A DNA stretch of 64,000 bases from Trebonia sp963734665 (GTDB taxonomy: Bacteria > Actinomycetota > Actinomycetes > Streptosporangiales > Streptosporangiaceae), in assembly GCA_963734665.1 (NCBI GenBank), contig CAVTIR010000007.1, forward strand, positions 310,001-374,000, read 5' to 3'. Under the pieces are notes generated by a model that saw nothing but the letters and a program-made list of their open reading frames with translations, ran no database searches and was not told the origin of the DNA. Made by a program: the position numbers and the translations under genes. This document shows, piece after piece, positions 50,655-59,640 of this stretch; within the stretch, counting starts at the first letter, position 1, and the number at the start of each line of letters is the position of its first letter.

Positions 50655-52988
50655 ATGGTTATTCGTCAAACGGATTCCGGGCCGGCCGCGGAAAGCACTG
50701 CTGAAACGACCGGCTACGCCGCCGCCATCAGGGCCGAGCAAGAATACGTGACGATGCTCTACGGCCTGCTCGACCAGGCACGGGAGCGCAGCGAACGGGA
50801 ACTGACAGGCGTCCGCGCTGGTGGCGGCGCCGGCGGCACTCACCAGGCACGCCTAGAGCGGGACGTCTCCGCGGCGGAGCACGAGAAGCGAATAGCCCAG
50901 CTGAACTTGACCGAGCGCGGCCTGTGCTTTGGCCGCACCGACGACGATACGCAAAGCACCCTTTACATCGGCCGGATTGGCCTGCGCGATGACGATTACG
51001 ATCTGAAGCTGATCGACTGGCGAGCCCCCGCCGCAAGGCCTTTCTACGCCGCGACCCCGCGAAACCCGGTCGGCCTTGTTCGCCGCCGCCACATCTACAC
51101 GCGACAGCGCAAGGTGACCGGCGTCGACGACGAGGTATTCGACCTGGACAAGCTGTCCGACAAAGACAAAAGCACGCTGTCGGGTGAGGCGGCCCTTATC
51201 GCGGCGGTTTCCAGCGCGCGGACAGGCCGCATGGCCAACGTCGTCGCTACCATCCAGGCCGAGCAGGACCGGGTGATCCGCGCCGACCTCCCCGGCGTCC
51301 TCGTCGTCCAGGGCGGCCCGGGCACCGGCAAGACGGTCGCCGCGCTGCACCGCGCCGCCTACCTGCTCTACACCCACCGTCGCGCACTCGAGCGCCGCGG
51401 CGTCCTGGTCATCGGCCCGAACGCCACCTTCCTCCGCTACATCAGCCAGGTACTCCCGTCCCTCGGCGAGACCGACGTGGTGCTGCACACCCTCGGCGAC
51501 CTGTTCCCCGGCGTGCACGCGACCGACACCCGCGACCCCGCCGCGGTGATCAAGGGCGACGAGCGGATGATCCGCGTCCTGCAGCAGGCGGTCCGCGACC
51601 GGCAGACCGCGCCGAAGCGCGACATCACCGTCAACGCCGACGGCGTCGAGATCCCCCTGGCGCGGGAGGCGATCCTGCGCGCCCGCGACCGCGCCCGCTC
51701 CACCCGCAGGCCGCACAACGTGGCGCGCAAGCTCTTTGTCACCGAATTGCTCACCGAACTCGCCTGGTCCGAGTCCAGGGTCCTCAACCGCCCGCTTGAG
51801 GAAGAAGACCTCCAGGACGCGCGTGCCCGCCTCTGGGACATTGACGGGGTAATCGCCGCGCTTGACGCGCTCTGGCCGCTGCTCACCCCGGAAGAACTGC
51901 TCCGCGACCTGCTGCGGTCGCCGCAAGCGATCGGGTCCGCCGCCGGTACCGTCTTGGATCATTCCGAACGGGATCGGCTTACTCGCCCCGGCCACCCTTC
52001 GCGCTGGACGGTGGCGGACATCCCGCTGCTCGATGAGGCCGCCGAGTTGCTCGGCGTCGACGACTCCGCCCAGAAGGCGGCGCGCCGCGCGGCGGAACGC
52101 GCCCGCCGGGCCAACGAGCAGTACGCGCAGGAGGTGCTCGACTCGGTGGTTGTCGAGGGCATGGAGTTCTCGATGACGGTCGGCCAGCTCGGCATGCTCG
52201 ACGCCGAGCAGCTGGCGGCCTGGAATGCCGACGGCGGCACCCCGTTCTCCACGGCGGAGCGCGCCGCCGCCGACCGGACCTGGGCCTACGGCCACGTGAT
52301 CATCGACGAGGCGCAGGAGCTGTCCGCGATGGCGTGGCGGATGGTGCTCCGCCGCAACCCGGCCCGCTCCATGACGGTGGTCGGTGACGTGGCCCAGACG
52401 GGCTCGCCCGCCGGCGCGACCTCCTGGAAAGCCATGCTCGCCCCCCTGGTCGGCGGTCGCTGGCGCCAGGAACGCCTCACGGTCAACTACCGCACCCCGT
52501 CGGAGATCATGGCGGTCGCGGCCGACGTCCTGGCCTCGGTCTCCCCGGACGAGTACCCCCCGGACTCGGTCCGCTCCGAAGGCGTCGCCCCGCAGGCGAT
52601 CCACGTCCCGGCCGGCGGCCTGCCCGCAGGCGTGGCTGCCCAGGCCCGCGCGGACCTTGCCGCCCTGGGCGGCCCGGACGGCGGCCGCCTGGCGATCATC
52701 GCCCCGGACGCCCTGATCCCGGGCCTGGCCGAAGCTGTCCCTGAGGCGATCGCCGGCGACCGCCCCGAGTCCCTGGACTCGGTGGCCGCCCTCCTCACGG
52801 TCTCCCAGGCCAAGGGCCTCGAATTCGACCGCGTAATCGTCGCCGACCCGAGCGGCATCCTGGCCCAGTCAGAAAACGGCGCCCACGACTTGTACGTAGC
52901 GATCACAAGAGCAACCCACAGGCTCGTGGTGATCCACGACGGCGACCTCCCCGTCCCCCTCCGCACCCTGACCTCGCCCGAGCCCTGA
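50655..52988 (+). CDS. HelD/HelR-type RNA-polymerase-recycling UvrD-like ATPase
   Basis: 777 aa from ATG 50655 (an earlier GTG at 50619 is possible; AGGAG stands 13 bases before the ATG). N-terminal helical hairpin (EQEYVTMLYGLLDQARER ... EKRIAQLN) of the class that enters the RNA polymerase secondary channel, followed by IGRIGLRDDD and LKLIDWRAPAARPFY. Walker A GGPGTGKT (220-227), VIIDEAQELSAM, QTGSPAGATSW, VNYRTPSEIM and SQAKGLEFDRVIVADP complete the SF1 helicase. HelD/HelR frees stalled RNA polymerase and can give rifamycin tolerance. No rifamycin-associated element was seen upstream. The patatin gene follows 24 bp later. Confidence 0.87.
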   Translation: MVIRQTDSGPAAESTAETTGYAAAIRAEQEYVTMLYGLLDQARERSERELTGVRAGGGAGGTHQARLERDVSAAEHEKRIAQLNLTERGLCFGRTDDDTQSTLYIGRIGLRDDDYDLKLIDWRAPAARPFYAATPRNPVGLVRRRHIYTRQRKVTGVDDEVFDLDKLSDKDKSTLSGEAALIAAVSSARTGRMANVVATIQAEQDRVIRADLPGVLVVQGGPGTGKTVAALHRAAYLLYTHRRALERRGVLVIGPNATFLRYISQVLPSLGETDVVLHTLGDLFPGVHATDTRDPAAVIKGDERMIRVLQQAVRDRQTAPKRDITVNADGVEIPLAREAILRARDRARSTRRPHNVARKLFVTELLTELAWSESRVLNRPLEEEDLQDARARLWDIDGVIAALDALWPLLTPEELLRDLLRSPQAIGSAAGTVLDHSERDRLTRPGHPSRWTVADIPLLDEAAELLGVDDSAQKAARRAAERARRANEQYAQEVLDSVVVEGMEFSMTVGQLGMLDAEQLAAWNADGGTPFSTAERAAADRTWAYGHVIIDEAQELSAMAWRMVLRRNPARSMTVVGDVAQTGSPAGATSWKAMLAPLVGGRWRQERLTVNYRTPSEIMAVAADVLASVSPDEYPPDSVRSEGVAPQAIHVPAGGLPAGVAAQARADLAALGGPDGGRLAIIAPDALIPGLAEAVPEAIAGDRPESLDSVAALLTVSQAKGLEFDRVIVADPSGILAQSENGAHDLYVAITRATHRLVVIHDGDLPVPLRTLTSPEP
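51950..51990 (+). repeat. Dispersed repeat R3, copy d, in the HelD gene
   Basis: GATCATTCCGAACGGGATCG, then GCTTACTCGCCCC. It encodes LDHSERDRLTRP in the HelD frame (about residues 433-445), where no conserved motif exists. Confidence 0.5.
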
Positions 52989-53012
52989 GCGACGCGTGTT
53001 GGATACGGTGCG

Positions 53013-53996
53013 ATGATGCATGAAGTTCTGCGGGTGATCGACGAGCGCGTGCGGTCGGGGAGCAAACCTGGCCGCCGCGCTGATCCGCACCGCATCGCGC
53101 TCTCGATCGAGGGCGGCGGCATGCGCGGGACCGTCTCCGCAGGGATGGCGCTAGCGCTGCACGAGCTCGGCGTGGTCTCCGCGTTCGACGCGGTCTACGG
53201 CTCTTCCGCCGGGGCGATCACCGGGGCCTGGCTGCTCAGCTCGACGCCCGAGCGCCTGCGCGGCTGGGCGGACCCGGACTACGCGCGCACCCTGATCCGC
53301 TGGTCAGCGCTGCTGCGCGGCCGCCCGGTCGTCGACATACGCACCCTCGTCGAGGTCGTCTACCAGACGGAGTTCCCGATGGACTTCGACTCGGTACTCG
53401 CCAGCCAGGTCGAGTACCACCCCCTGGGCACGGACGCAGAAACGGGGGAGTCAACCGACCTGCGCCCCCTAATCTCCAACCCTGCCGAGCTCCGGCTCGC
53501 GCTGCGCGCCAGCGCATCATTGCCCTTCCTGGCGGGCCCGCCGGTGGAGCTAGGCGGGCGCCGCTTCTACGACGCCGGCGTCGCCGAGTCGATCCCGTTC
53601 CGCACCCCCTTGGCCCAGGCCGCGACCCACATCCTGGTCCTGCGCTCCCGCCGCCCGCTGGCGATCAACGGGACCGACCCGCACCAGGCCGAGCCGAACG
53701 GACTCGACGGCTCGAACGGTGCTCCGGTCCCTCGCCCGCCCCGCTCGATCCGCCTGCTCACCAGGACAACGCTCCGCAACGAGTCCCTGGCCCTGCGCAC
53801 GGCCCTGCTCACCCGCCCCGTCCGCTCCGCGGCCGACGCAGCCCGCATCGCGGCCATGGAAGCCCAGGGCAAGGCCCTCACGATCTACCCGTCCCCTTCA
53901 ACCCCGCCTGTCACCCGCCTGACAACGGACAGCCGCCTCCTTTCGGCCGCCCTGGAATCCGGCCGTCAAGCCACCCGCGACCTCCTTACTCGTTGA
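53013..53996 (+). CDS. Patatin-like phospholipase
   Basis: 327 aa. Ser-Asp dyad lipid acyl hydrolase: oxyanion loop GGGMRG (34-39), nucleophile GSSAG (Ser65), and Asp187 in DAG (the family usually has DGG/DGA). The end (IRLLTRTTLRNESLALRTAL) is amphipathic, possibly membrane-touching. Starts 24 bp after the HelD gene and is probably cotranscribed. Substrate unknown. Confidence 0.85.
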   Translation: MMHEVLRVIDERVRSGSKPGRRADPHRIALSIEGGGMRGTVSAGMALALHELGVVSAFDAVYGSSAGAITGAWLLSSTPERLRGWADPDYARTLIRWSALLRGRPVVDIRTLVEVVYQTEFPMDFDSVLASQVEYHPLGTDAETGESTDLRPLISNPAELRLALRASASLPFLAGPPVELGGRRFYDAGVAESIPFRTPLAQAATHILVLRSRRPLAINGTDPHQAEPNGLDGSNGAPVPRPPRSIRLLTRTTLRNESLALRTALLTRPVRSAADAARIAAMEAQGKALTIYPSPSTPPVTRLTTDSRLLSAALESGRQATRDLLTR

Positions 53997-53998
53997 TA

Positions 53999-54037
53999 GC
54001 TTGACGGGCCTTACGAATTGCTTGACGGGCCTTACGA
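53999..54037 (+). repeat. 21-bp tandem duplication
   Basis: GCTTGACGGGCCTTACGA occurs at 53999-54016 and 54020-54037, spacing 21, in the patatin-methyltransferase gap. Confidence 0.85.
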
Positions 54038-54138
54038 CAGGAGCGCACTCGGGGAGCTTCACGTCGAACCGTCGCGCCGCAATGTGATTTCGGCTACAGT
54101 CGCGATCAACCGAGTTGGGTCGATTTGGAGGGAAAACG

Positions 54139-54951
54139 GTGGCCGACGACGACGACCAGGTGCCGACCACACCCGACGTTCGCACTCCGAACATGGCGCG
54201 CATGTACGACTACGCGCTGGGCGGGAAGGACAACTACGCCGTCGACCGTGCCGCGATAGAAAAGCTGTTCCAGATGTCCCCGGAGAATCGCGACGTACCC
54301 AGGGCTAACCGGCGGTTCCTTGACCGGGCCGTGCGTTTCGTCGCTGGCCAGGGCATCAGGCAGTTCCTCGACTTCGGGGCAGGCTTTCCCAGTCAGGGTA
54401 ATGTGCACGAGGTTGCCGGGCAGTCCCGTCAGGACGGGCATGTTGTCTATATCGATGACGACCCAGTCGTGGTCAACCACGCAAGGGCGCTGCTGGCAAC
54501 CGACCACTCCACCACCGCGGTGGTCCAGAGCGATCTCCGGGACATAGGAAAGATCTTCGCCGATCCCGATGTGGTCCGACTGATCGACTTCTCCCAGCCG
54601 GTCGCCATCCTGTTCGTTTCCGTCCTGCATGGCATACCGGACAAGGATGATCCGTGGGGCATCGTCGGGGCTTTCGCCAGCCGGATGGTGCCTGGCAGCT
54701 ATCTCATCGTGTCCCACCTCACCCGCGATGGCCATCCAGCCGATGTTGTCAGGCAGAAGGAAAAGGTCTTCGCGGAGTCAGACACCCCATTTGTGTACCG
54801 CAGCCGTGCGGACATCCTGCGCTTCTTCAACGGCTTCGAGTTGGCCGAACCCGGGTTGACCCCCGTGACGACATGGCGGGGAGACGAAGTGGACGAGAAA
54901 ATGAGCGCGGCCGGCGAGTGGTGGCTTGGCGGAGTCGGCCGCAAGATCTGA
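54139..54951 (+). CDS. SAM-dependent methyltransferase, PF04672 (DUF574) type
   Basis: 270 aa from GTG 54139, with GGAGGG 6 bases upstream. Family marks: NMARMYDYALGGKDNYAVDR, NRRFLDRAVRF, QFLDFGAGFPSQGNVHEVA (SAM motif I), VVYIDDDPVV (motif II), DFSQPVAILFVSVLHGI and YLIVSHLTRDG. The family is abundant in Streptomyces relatives; its substrates are largely unknown. Alone in its unit, ends 103 bp before the FHA gene. Confidence 0.88.
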   Translation: MADDDDQVPTTPDVRTPNMARMYDYALGGKDNYAVDRAAIEKLFQMSPENRDVPRANRRFLDRAVRFVAGQGIRQFLDFGAGFPSQGNVHEVAGQSRQDGHVVYIDDDPVVVNHARALLATDHSTTAVVQSDLRDIGKIFADPDVVRLIDFSQPVAILFVSVLHGIPDKDDPWGIVGAFASRMVPGSYLIVSHLTRDGHPADVVRQKEKVFAESDTPFVYRSRADILRFFNGFELAEPGLTPVTTWRGDEVDEKMSAAGEWWLGGVGRKI

Positions 54952-55054
54952 GCTAGGCACGCCTCTTCGCTTGTCCTCGATGGCGGCACACTTCACGCTC
55001 CAGCGATACTGCCGGGCCCTCGCTAGTTCTGAACAAGGCTTCTAGGATTGCCCT

Positions 55055-55732
55055 ATGACGGACGCGGATCCCCTGCCGGCCAAGACGATCCGGATCGGGC
55101 GGCGGCCGGACAACGACATCATCGTCTCGGACCTCGGGGTGGCCAAGCAGCACGCGGAACTGCGTCGCGACCCGGCTGGCAGCTTCGAGATCATCGACCT
55201 GGGCAGCCTCGGCGGAACGTACGTCAACGGCGAGCGGATCACGCGCAAGATGCTGACGGAACAGGACATCATCGGCATCGGCCACGCCACGTTCCGGCTC
55301 AGCGGCGGCGAACTGTACCAGTACGCGGACGAAAGTCCCGGTAGCTTGCCCGCCATGACCAACGCGCATGAGGTGGTCGCAGCCTACTGGGCCGCGGCGG
55401 AGGCCCGGGACTGGGATGCGTTCGGGGCGTTGCTTGCCGACGACGTGATCTACCGCGGCCCCCAGACCAGGGAGCAGGTCCGCGGCCGGGACGCCTACAT
55501 CCGGTTCAACGTGGAAGGCTTCCCCTACGACTGGCACCTGACCGTGCAGCGAATCGTCGGCGAAGCCCAGCGCGCAGCCAGCTGGGTCGAGTTCACCGGG
55601 CCAGAAGGCACCCAGCCCGGCCTGTGCTTCTTCGATCTCGCCGACGACGGCAAGATCGCCCTGATCACCGACTTCTGGCCCGAGCCATACGAACTTCCAG
55701 CCAGCCGCGCTCATCTGGTCGAGCGCTACTGA
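55055..55732 (+). CDS. FHA domain fused to SnoaL/NTF2-like domain
   Basis: 225 aa. Residues 8-85 are a forkhead-associated phosphothreonine-binding domain: IRIGRRPDNDIIVSD, AKQHAELRRD, DLGSLGGTYVNGERI (GR, SxxH-like KQH, and NG). Residues 100-225 are a SnoaL/NTF2-like cone fold: HEVVAAYWAAAEARDWDAFG, LADDVIYRGPQ, GRDAYIRFN, WVEFTG, DGKIALITDFW. A Met at residue 101 (MTNAHEV) could once have been a separate start, and the frame is open through. This mix suggests a phospho-regulated carrier or enzyme. A TAGGAT box 6 bases before the ATG hints at a leaderless message. Confidence 0.8.
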   Translation: MTDADPLPAKTIRIGRRPDNDIIVSDLGVAKQHAELRRDPAGSFEIIDLGSLGGTYVNGERITRKMLTEQDIIGIGHATFRLSGGELYQYADESPGSLPAMTNAHEVVAAYWAAAEARDWDAFGALLADDVIYRGPQTREQVRGRDAYIRFNVEGFPYDWHLTVQRIVGEAQRAASWVEFTGPEGTQPGLCFFDLADDGKIALITDFWPEPYELPASRAHLVERY

Positions 55733-55860
55733 GTCTCCAAAAGAAACCACCGGGACTGGTAACGCTCCTCTGGCGTGTAGACCGGCCAGCTGGCATAGAG
55801 GTGCGGCTTGCCCTCTTCCTCAAGAACCTCATACACGGTCTCCCCGTCAGGCACTCGCAT
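55726..55860 (-). CDS. Small hypothetical protein, 44 aa
   Basis: A short frame converging on the FHA gene: MRVPDGETVYEVLEEEGKPH, then LYASWPVYTPEERYQSRWFL. Its stop overlaps the FHA gene end by 7 bp. Tyr, Trp and Glu content and clean periodicity look like a real protein, and an in-frame extension upstream (LVCGSLDG) also looks natural up to a TAG. No ribosome site is obvious. Family unknown; expression unproven. Confidence 0.45.
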   Translation of the reverse strand: MRVPDGETVYEVLEEEGKPHLYASWPVYTPEERYQSRWFLLETQ

Positions 55861-55999
55861 GCCGTCCAGGCTGCCACAAACCAGCGGCTACTATCAAGAA
55901 TAGTCGACTATATTCGACAGGTCTTCGCAAAGGTGAGCTACCCGTTCGTGTGCCGATGTGTAAGGCTGGGCACAAGCGCGAGATCCGGGGAGGCACCCG

Positions 56000-56473
56000 A
56001 TGGCGTTCGAGAAGACTCCGCGCGGCACCCGCGGCAGCAGCATGCCGTCGTTCACCGTGCCGGTGATGAAGTTCGTGAACAACCAGATGATCAAGCGGTT
56101 CCGGCGCTCCGGGGCCAGCGGCGGCAAGACGATGGGCATGGACGCCCTGGTGCTGACCACGGTCGGCGCGAAGACGGGTCAAAAGCGCCAGACCTTGCTC
56201 GGCTCGTTCCCCGACGGTGACAGCGCCTGGCTCGTTGTCGCGTCGGCGGCCGGCGCGGCCACGAACCCGGCCTGGTACCACAACCTCGCGGCCCACCCAG
56301 ACCAGGCCCAGGTCGAGGTCGGCGGCAAGACGGTCAACGTCACGGCGACCCAGCTCGACGGCTCGGAACGCGGTGCGGCCTGGCAGCGCATCACCACCGC
56401 CCAGCCTCGCTACGCCGGCTACGAGAAGAAGACCGATCGCCTGATCCCCGTCATCCGTCTCACGGCGTCCTAG
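56000..56473 (+). CDS. Deazaflavin (F420)-dependent nitroreductase family protein
   Basis: 157 aa, DDN-like split barrel. Motifs: GAKTGQKRQTLLGSFPDGDS (F420 contact), AWLVVASAAGAATNPAWYHN and LAAHPDQAQVEVGGKT. Family members reduce quinones or nitro compounds with F420H2. ATG 56000, with GGGGAGG upstream. Begins 140 bp after the small gene's start. Confidence 0.88.
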   Translation: MAFEKTPRGTRGSSMPSFTVPVMKFVNNQMIKRFRRSGASGGKTMGMDALVLTTVGAKTGQKRQTLLGSFPDGDSAWLVVASAAGAATNPAWYHNLAAHPDQAQVEVGGKTVNVTATQLDGSERGAAWQRITTAQPRYAGYEKKTDRLIPVIRLTAS

Positions 56474-56522
56474 CGCGTCGGCGGGTCAACCCCTATAGGG
56501 GTGGGGCTAGCCTCACCGCCGA

Positions 56523-57512
56523 ATGGGGGAACTTCCGGATGGTCTGACACCATCTGCCGCCCATAGCGTGGTGTTCGTGATGGTGATGATCGCGACTGCG
56601 CTCGCCGCCGCCCTGCTCTACGGGGCCGGGGCGGCGGTGGAGCAGCGGCAGGCGGCAGCGGCACCGGAATCGTCGGCGGGGCGGCCCCGGCTGCTGCTTC
56701 GGCTGGCACGCCAGCCCTTGTGGCTGCTCGGAATGGTCGCGCAGGTCGGCGGCTTCGCAGCACACGCGGTCGCGCTGCGCTCGGGATCGCTCGCGAACGT
56801 GCAGATGCTGGTAGCCATGGAGCTCGTCGTCGCGGTGGTCATCGTGCGCATCTGGTCAGGCCGTCCGCTCAGCCGGGCTTCCTGGGCCGCTGCGCTGACG
56901 GTCGTCGCGGCCATCGCGATGTTCCTGGCGGTGACCTCATCGGGATACGGGCACCACCACATGGTCGGCCAGCCGGACCATGACCTGGCGGTGGTCCTAG
57001 GCGCGGCCGCGTCAGGGTGCGGAGCGCTGGTGGCCGCCGCCATCGGCCTCCGGGCTACGGGACTCGTCCGCGCGGTCCTGCTGGCGGTGGCGGCGGGGCT
57101 AGCGGATGCCTGCTCGGCCGTGGTGACCTTGGGGTTCTCCCACGCGGCGAGCCACGGCCTAGCCGCGCTGTTCGCCTCGTGGACCGTCTACGCCCTGGTC
57201 GTTGTCGGGACGGGGAACGTCCTGCTGACGCAGAGCGCCTACCAGACTGGCCGGCCCATGGTCACGCTGCCGATCATCTCTGCGGTCGCCCCGGTGGCCA
57301 GCGTGGCCATCGGCATCGGGCTGCTCGGCGAAACGCCCAGAATGGGCATGGCGGGCGGAGTCGCCGCGGCCTTCGCCGTGCTGATTGTCAGCCTGGCGCT
57401 TGCTTGTCTCGCCCGCTCCGCCCCCCATCCCGAGTCCCAAGAGCAGGAGTCGACGACCGGCAGAGCACGCGATGGTTTGGTGATGCTAACTCGGGCGGCC
57501 CCGTCTCGGTAG
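56523..57512 (+). CDS. DMT/EamA-like multi-pass membrane protein
   Basis: 329 aa with about nine or ten helices. Features: LYGAGAAVEQRQAA near the start, NVQMLVAMELVVAVVIVRIW, SAYQTGRPMVTLPIISAVAP (a phrase common to actinobacterial EamA-like proteins), and GIGLLGETPRMG. Likely a small-molecule exporter, substrate unknown. Start: ATG 56523 lacks a good ribosome site, so ATG 56580 may be right. Confidence 0.75.
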   Translation: MGELPDGLTPSAAHSVVFVMVMIATALAAALLYGAGAAVEQRQAAAAPESSAGRPRLLLRLARQPLWLLGMVAQVGGFAAHAVALRSGSLANVQMLVAMELVVAVVIVRIWSGRPLSRASWAAALTVVAAIAMFLAVTSSGYGHHHMVGQPDHDLAVVLGAAASGCGALVAAAIGLRATGLVRAVLLAVAAGLADACSAVVTLGFSHAASHGLAALFASWTVYALVVVGTGNVLLTQSAYQTGRPMVTLPIISAVAPVASVAIGIGLLGETPRMGMAGGVAAAFAVLIVSLALACLARSAPHPESQEQESTTGRARDGLVMLTRAAPSR

Positions 57513-57616
57513 GAAGCGGTTCACCTCAAGGTTCCGGCCAGCCCCCATGTTCAGGACTGTGATGCGGTCCATCTGGAGCGCCAGATCTCACAGTAAATCG
57601 GTATCAAGAACACATC

Positions 57617-59274
57617 GTAACTAGATAGGTCTGTCTGGCCGGTCCATTCGCTACCTGTGCTTTCTCGTCTAGTCCAGTCGCTTCGATGCCTGCCTATTTG
57701 CGGGCGGGGCGGAGCCGTGGCAACGTTCGGCCGTGCCCGAGATGCCCGTCGTTCCCGACAGCGGTGATGGCGGGCTTCGCGCTGCGAACGCGCGGCTGCG
57801 GGAGCTGCTGGCCGAGCGGGACGCCCGGATAGAGGAGCAGGCCGCGGAGAACGCGGTGCTGCGGGAGCAGCTGGCCTTGCTGCAGTCGCAGGTCGCGGAT
57901 CTCGCCGCCCAGGTGAAGACGAACTCCCGGAACTCATCGAAGCCCCCGTCGTCGGACGGGCCGGCGAAGCCGTCGCCGAAGTCGCTGCGCGGCAGGTCCG
58001 GCCGTAAGCCGGGCAGGCCGAAAGGCCAGCCCGGGGCCACGATGGAGCTCACGGAGCATCCCGGCAAGACCGTGAAGCACAGGCCGGCCAGGTGCCCCTG
58101 CTGCGGGAAGTCCCTGAAGAAGGCCCCGGTCACCGCGGTCGAGCGCAGGCAGGTCACCGACATCCCGCCGGTCAAGGCGGTGACGACTGAGCACCAGATG
58201 CTCACGGTGAAGTGCGGGTGCGGCTGCGAGACGAAAGCGCAGGCCCCGGACGGCGTGACCGCGCCGGTCCAGTACGGGCCCCGGATCATGGGCACCGGCA
58301 TCTACCTCTGGCACGGCCAGTTCCTGTCCCGCGACCGCGCCTGCCAGGCGCTTTCAGGCCTGTTCGGCTGCGCTCCCTCGCCCGGCGCCCTCGCCGCGGC
58401 CGCGCGGAAGACCGCGGGCTTCCTCGCCCCGGCGGTGCAGGCCATCATGCGGCACCTGATCAGCGCGGAAGTCGTCCACTTCGACGAGACCGGGTTCCGC
58501 ACCGCCGGGAAGCTCGCCTGGGTCCACTCCGCCTCGGAGGGGAAGTTCGCGCTGTTCACCGTGCACGCCAACCGCGGCAAGGACGGGATGAAGGCCGCCG
58601 GGGTCCTGCCGCACTTCGCCGGGATCGCCGTCCACGACGCCTGGGCACCCTACGACACCTTCGGCAACGTCGCAGGCCACGCACTGTGCGGTGCGCACGT
58701 GCTGCGCGAGCTGGTCGCGGTCACCGAGACCGGCACGGACCTCGACAGGACCTGGGCACAGCAGGCCATCGACGCGCTGCTCGCGCTGAACGAGGCCGCA
58801 GAGGCCGCCCGCGCCGCAGGCCAGGCCGCCATCGACCCGGAAACCCGCACGAAGCACGAGGACTGGTACCGCCAGGCCGCGGAGACCGGGACCGCCCTCA
58901 ACGCCGCCCGCCAGGGCAAGCTCCAGCAGAAACGGCACGCCCTCGCCACGAGGATGAAGACCCGCGAGGGCGACTACCTGCGGTTCGCCCGCGACCTGCG
59001 CATCCCGTTTACGAATAATGCCGCTGAGCAGGCAATACGCATGAGCAAACTCCGGATCAAGATCTCCGGCTGCATGCGCTCCATGGCCGGGGCCGAGGAA
59101 TTCTGCGCGCTCCGCTCCTACCTCGCCACCGCCGCCCGCCACGGCATCGGCGCACTCGACGCGCTCACCACCGCCTTCCAGGGCGATCCCTGGATCCCCG
59201 AAACCGGATAGCCGAGCCCGGCATTAGAGCGCCGGCCAGCCCGAGCCAGAATCGCGGCCGACCTATCTAGTTAC
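57617..59274 (+). mobile_element. Complete IS66-family insertion sequence (1658 bp)
   Basis: Terminal inverted repeats GTAACTAGATAGGTC (57617-57631) and GACCTATCTAGTTAC (59260-59274), 15 bases perfect. Both sides are bordered by the 8-bp duplication AACACATC (57609-57616 and 59275-59282), the size expected for IS66. One open transposase gene, no accessory tnpA/tnpB. Intact ends and open gene suggest recent movement. Confidence 0.95.
57733..59211 (+). CDS. IS66-family transposase (TnpC)
   Basis: 492 aa. N-terminal leucine-zipper-like coiled coil (LRAANARLRELLAERDARIE), HTH/zinc region CPCCGKS with CGCGCE, then the DDE core: HFDETGFR (D), GIAVHDAWAPY (D) and FTNNAAEQAIRMSKLRIKIS (E), the usual IS66 catalytic triad. 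The C-terminal piece ALRSYLATAARHG is also family-specific. Whole length conserved, so the element should be active. Confidence 0.95.
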   Translation: MPEMPVVPDSGDGGLRAANARLRELLAERDARIEEQAAENAVLREQLALLQSQVADLAAQVKTNSRNSSKPPSSDGPAKPSPKSLRGRSGRKPGRPKGQPGATMELTEHPGKTVKHRPARCPCCGKSLKKAPVTAVERRQVTDIPPVKAVTTEHQMLTVKCGCGCETKAQAPDGVTAPVQYGPRIMGTGIYLWHGQFLSRDRACQALSGLFGCAPSPGALAAAARKTAGFLAPAVQAIMRHLISAEVVHFDETGFRTAGKLAWVHSASEGKFALFTVHANRGKDGMKAAGVLPHFAGIAVHDAWAPYDTFGNVAGHALCGAHVLRELVAVTETGTDLDRTWAQQAIDALLALNEAAEAARAAGQAAIDPETRTKHEDWYRQAAETGTALNAARQGKLQQKRHALATRMKTREGDYLRFARDLRIPFTNNAAEQAIRMSKLRIKISGCMRSMAGAEEFCALRSYLATAARHGIGALDALTTAFQGDPWIPETG

Positions 59275-59282
59275 AACACATC

Positions 59283-59640
59283 TTGCCCAGTCACATCCGA
59301 CGCGTTAATCGGGTGGAAGATCATTATCGGGTGGAAGATCATTCGCCACTGGCGCACATTGCCAAATACGACTACTGCGACTATTGCGCATCGCGTTGCC
59401 AGCAGATTCGTGAGAAATTCTCTGCGATATTACCTATGCTGTGCGACGCGGGCTGGTAACTTGAGGCAAGCGCCTGGTCGTCGCGCGCAGTTCTAGCTGC
59501 CCCTTGATCATTAAGTCGCCGCACCGCAGAATCATGCTCGTTGCTTTCTTTTGTTGTGTCCCCACATAACGCCTGTCGAGTTCTATGTGATTCCCACGAT
59601 GTACTCAACGTTACACAACATCCCTGACGAGGCGTAAGAT
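59283..59640. other. Low-GC flank of IS and hydrolase gene
   Basis: 358 bases without a gene. Contains an 18-bp tandem duplication (59308-59343) and AT-rich stretches. TAAGAT directly before ATG 59641 is a -10-like sequence but too near for a leader. An 89-codon open frame on the minus strand lacks protein-like composition. Confidence 0.4.
59308..59343 (+). repeat. 18-bp tandem duplication
   Basis: ATCGGGTGGAAGATCATT twice without change (59308-59325, 59326-59343), 26 bp outside the IS. Confidence 0.9.

Noticed and set aside
57513..57608. 28-codon minus-strand frame starting MDRITVLNMGAG
   Set aside because: Reads well for 12 residues only, ends quickly, no ribosome site; possibly a gene scrap.
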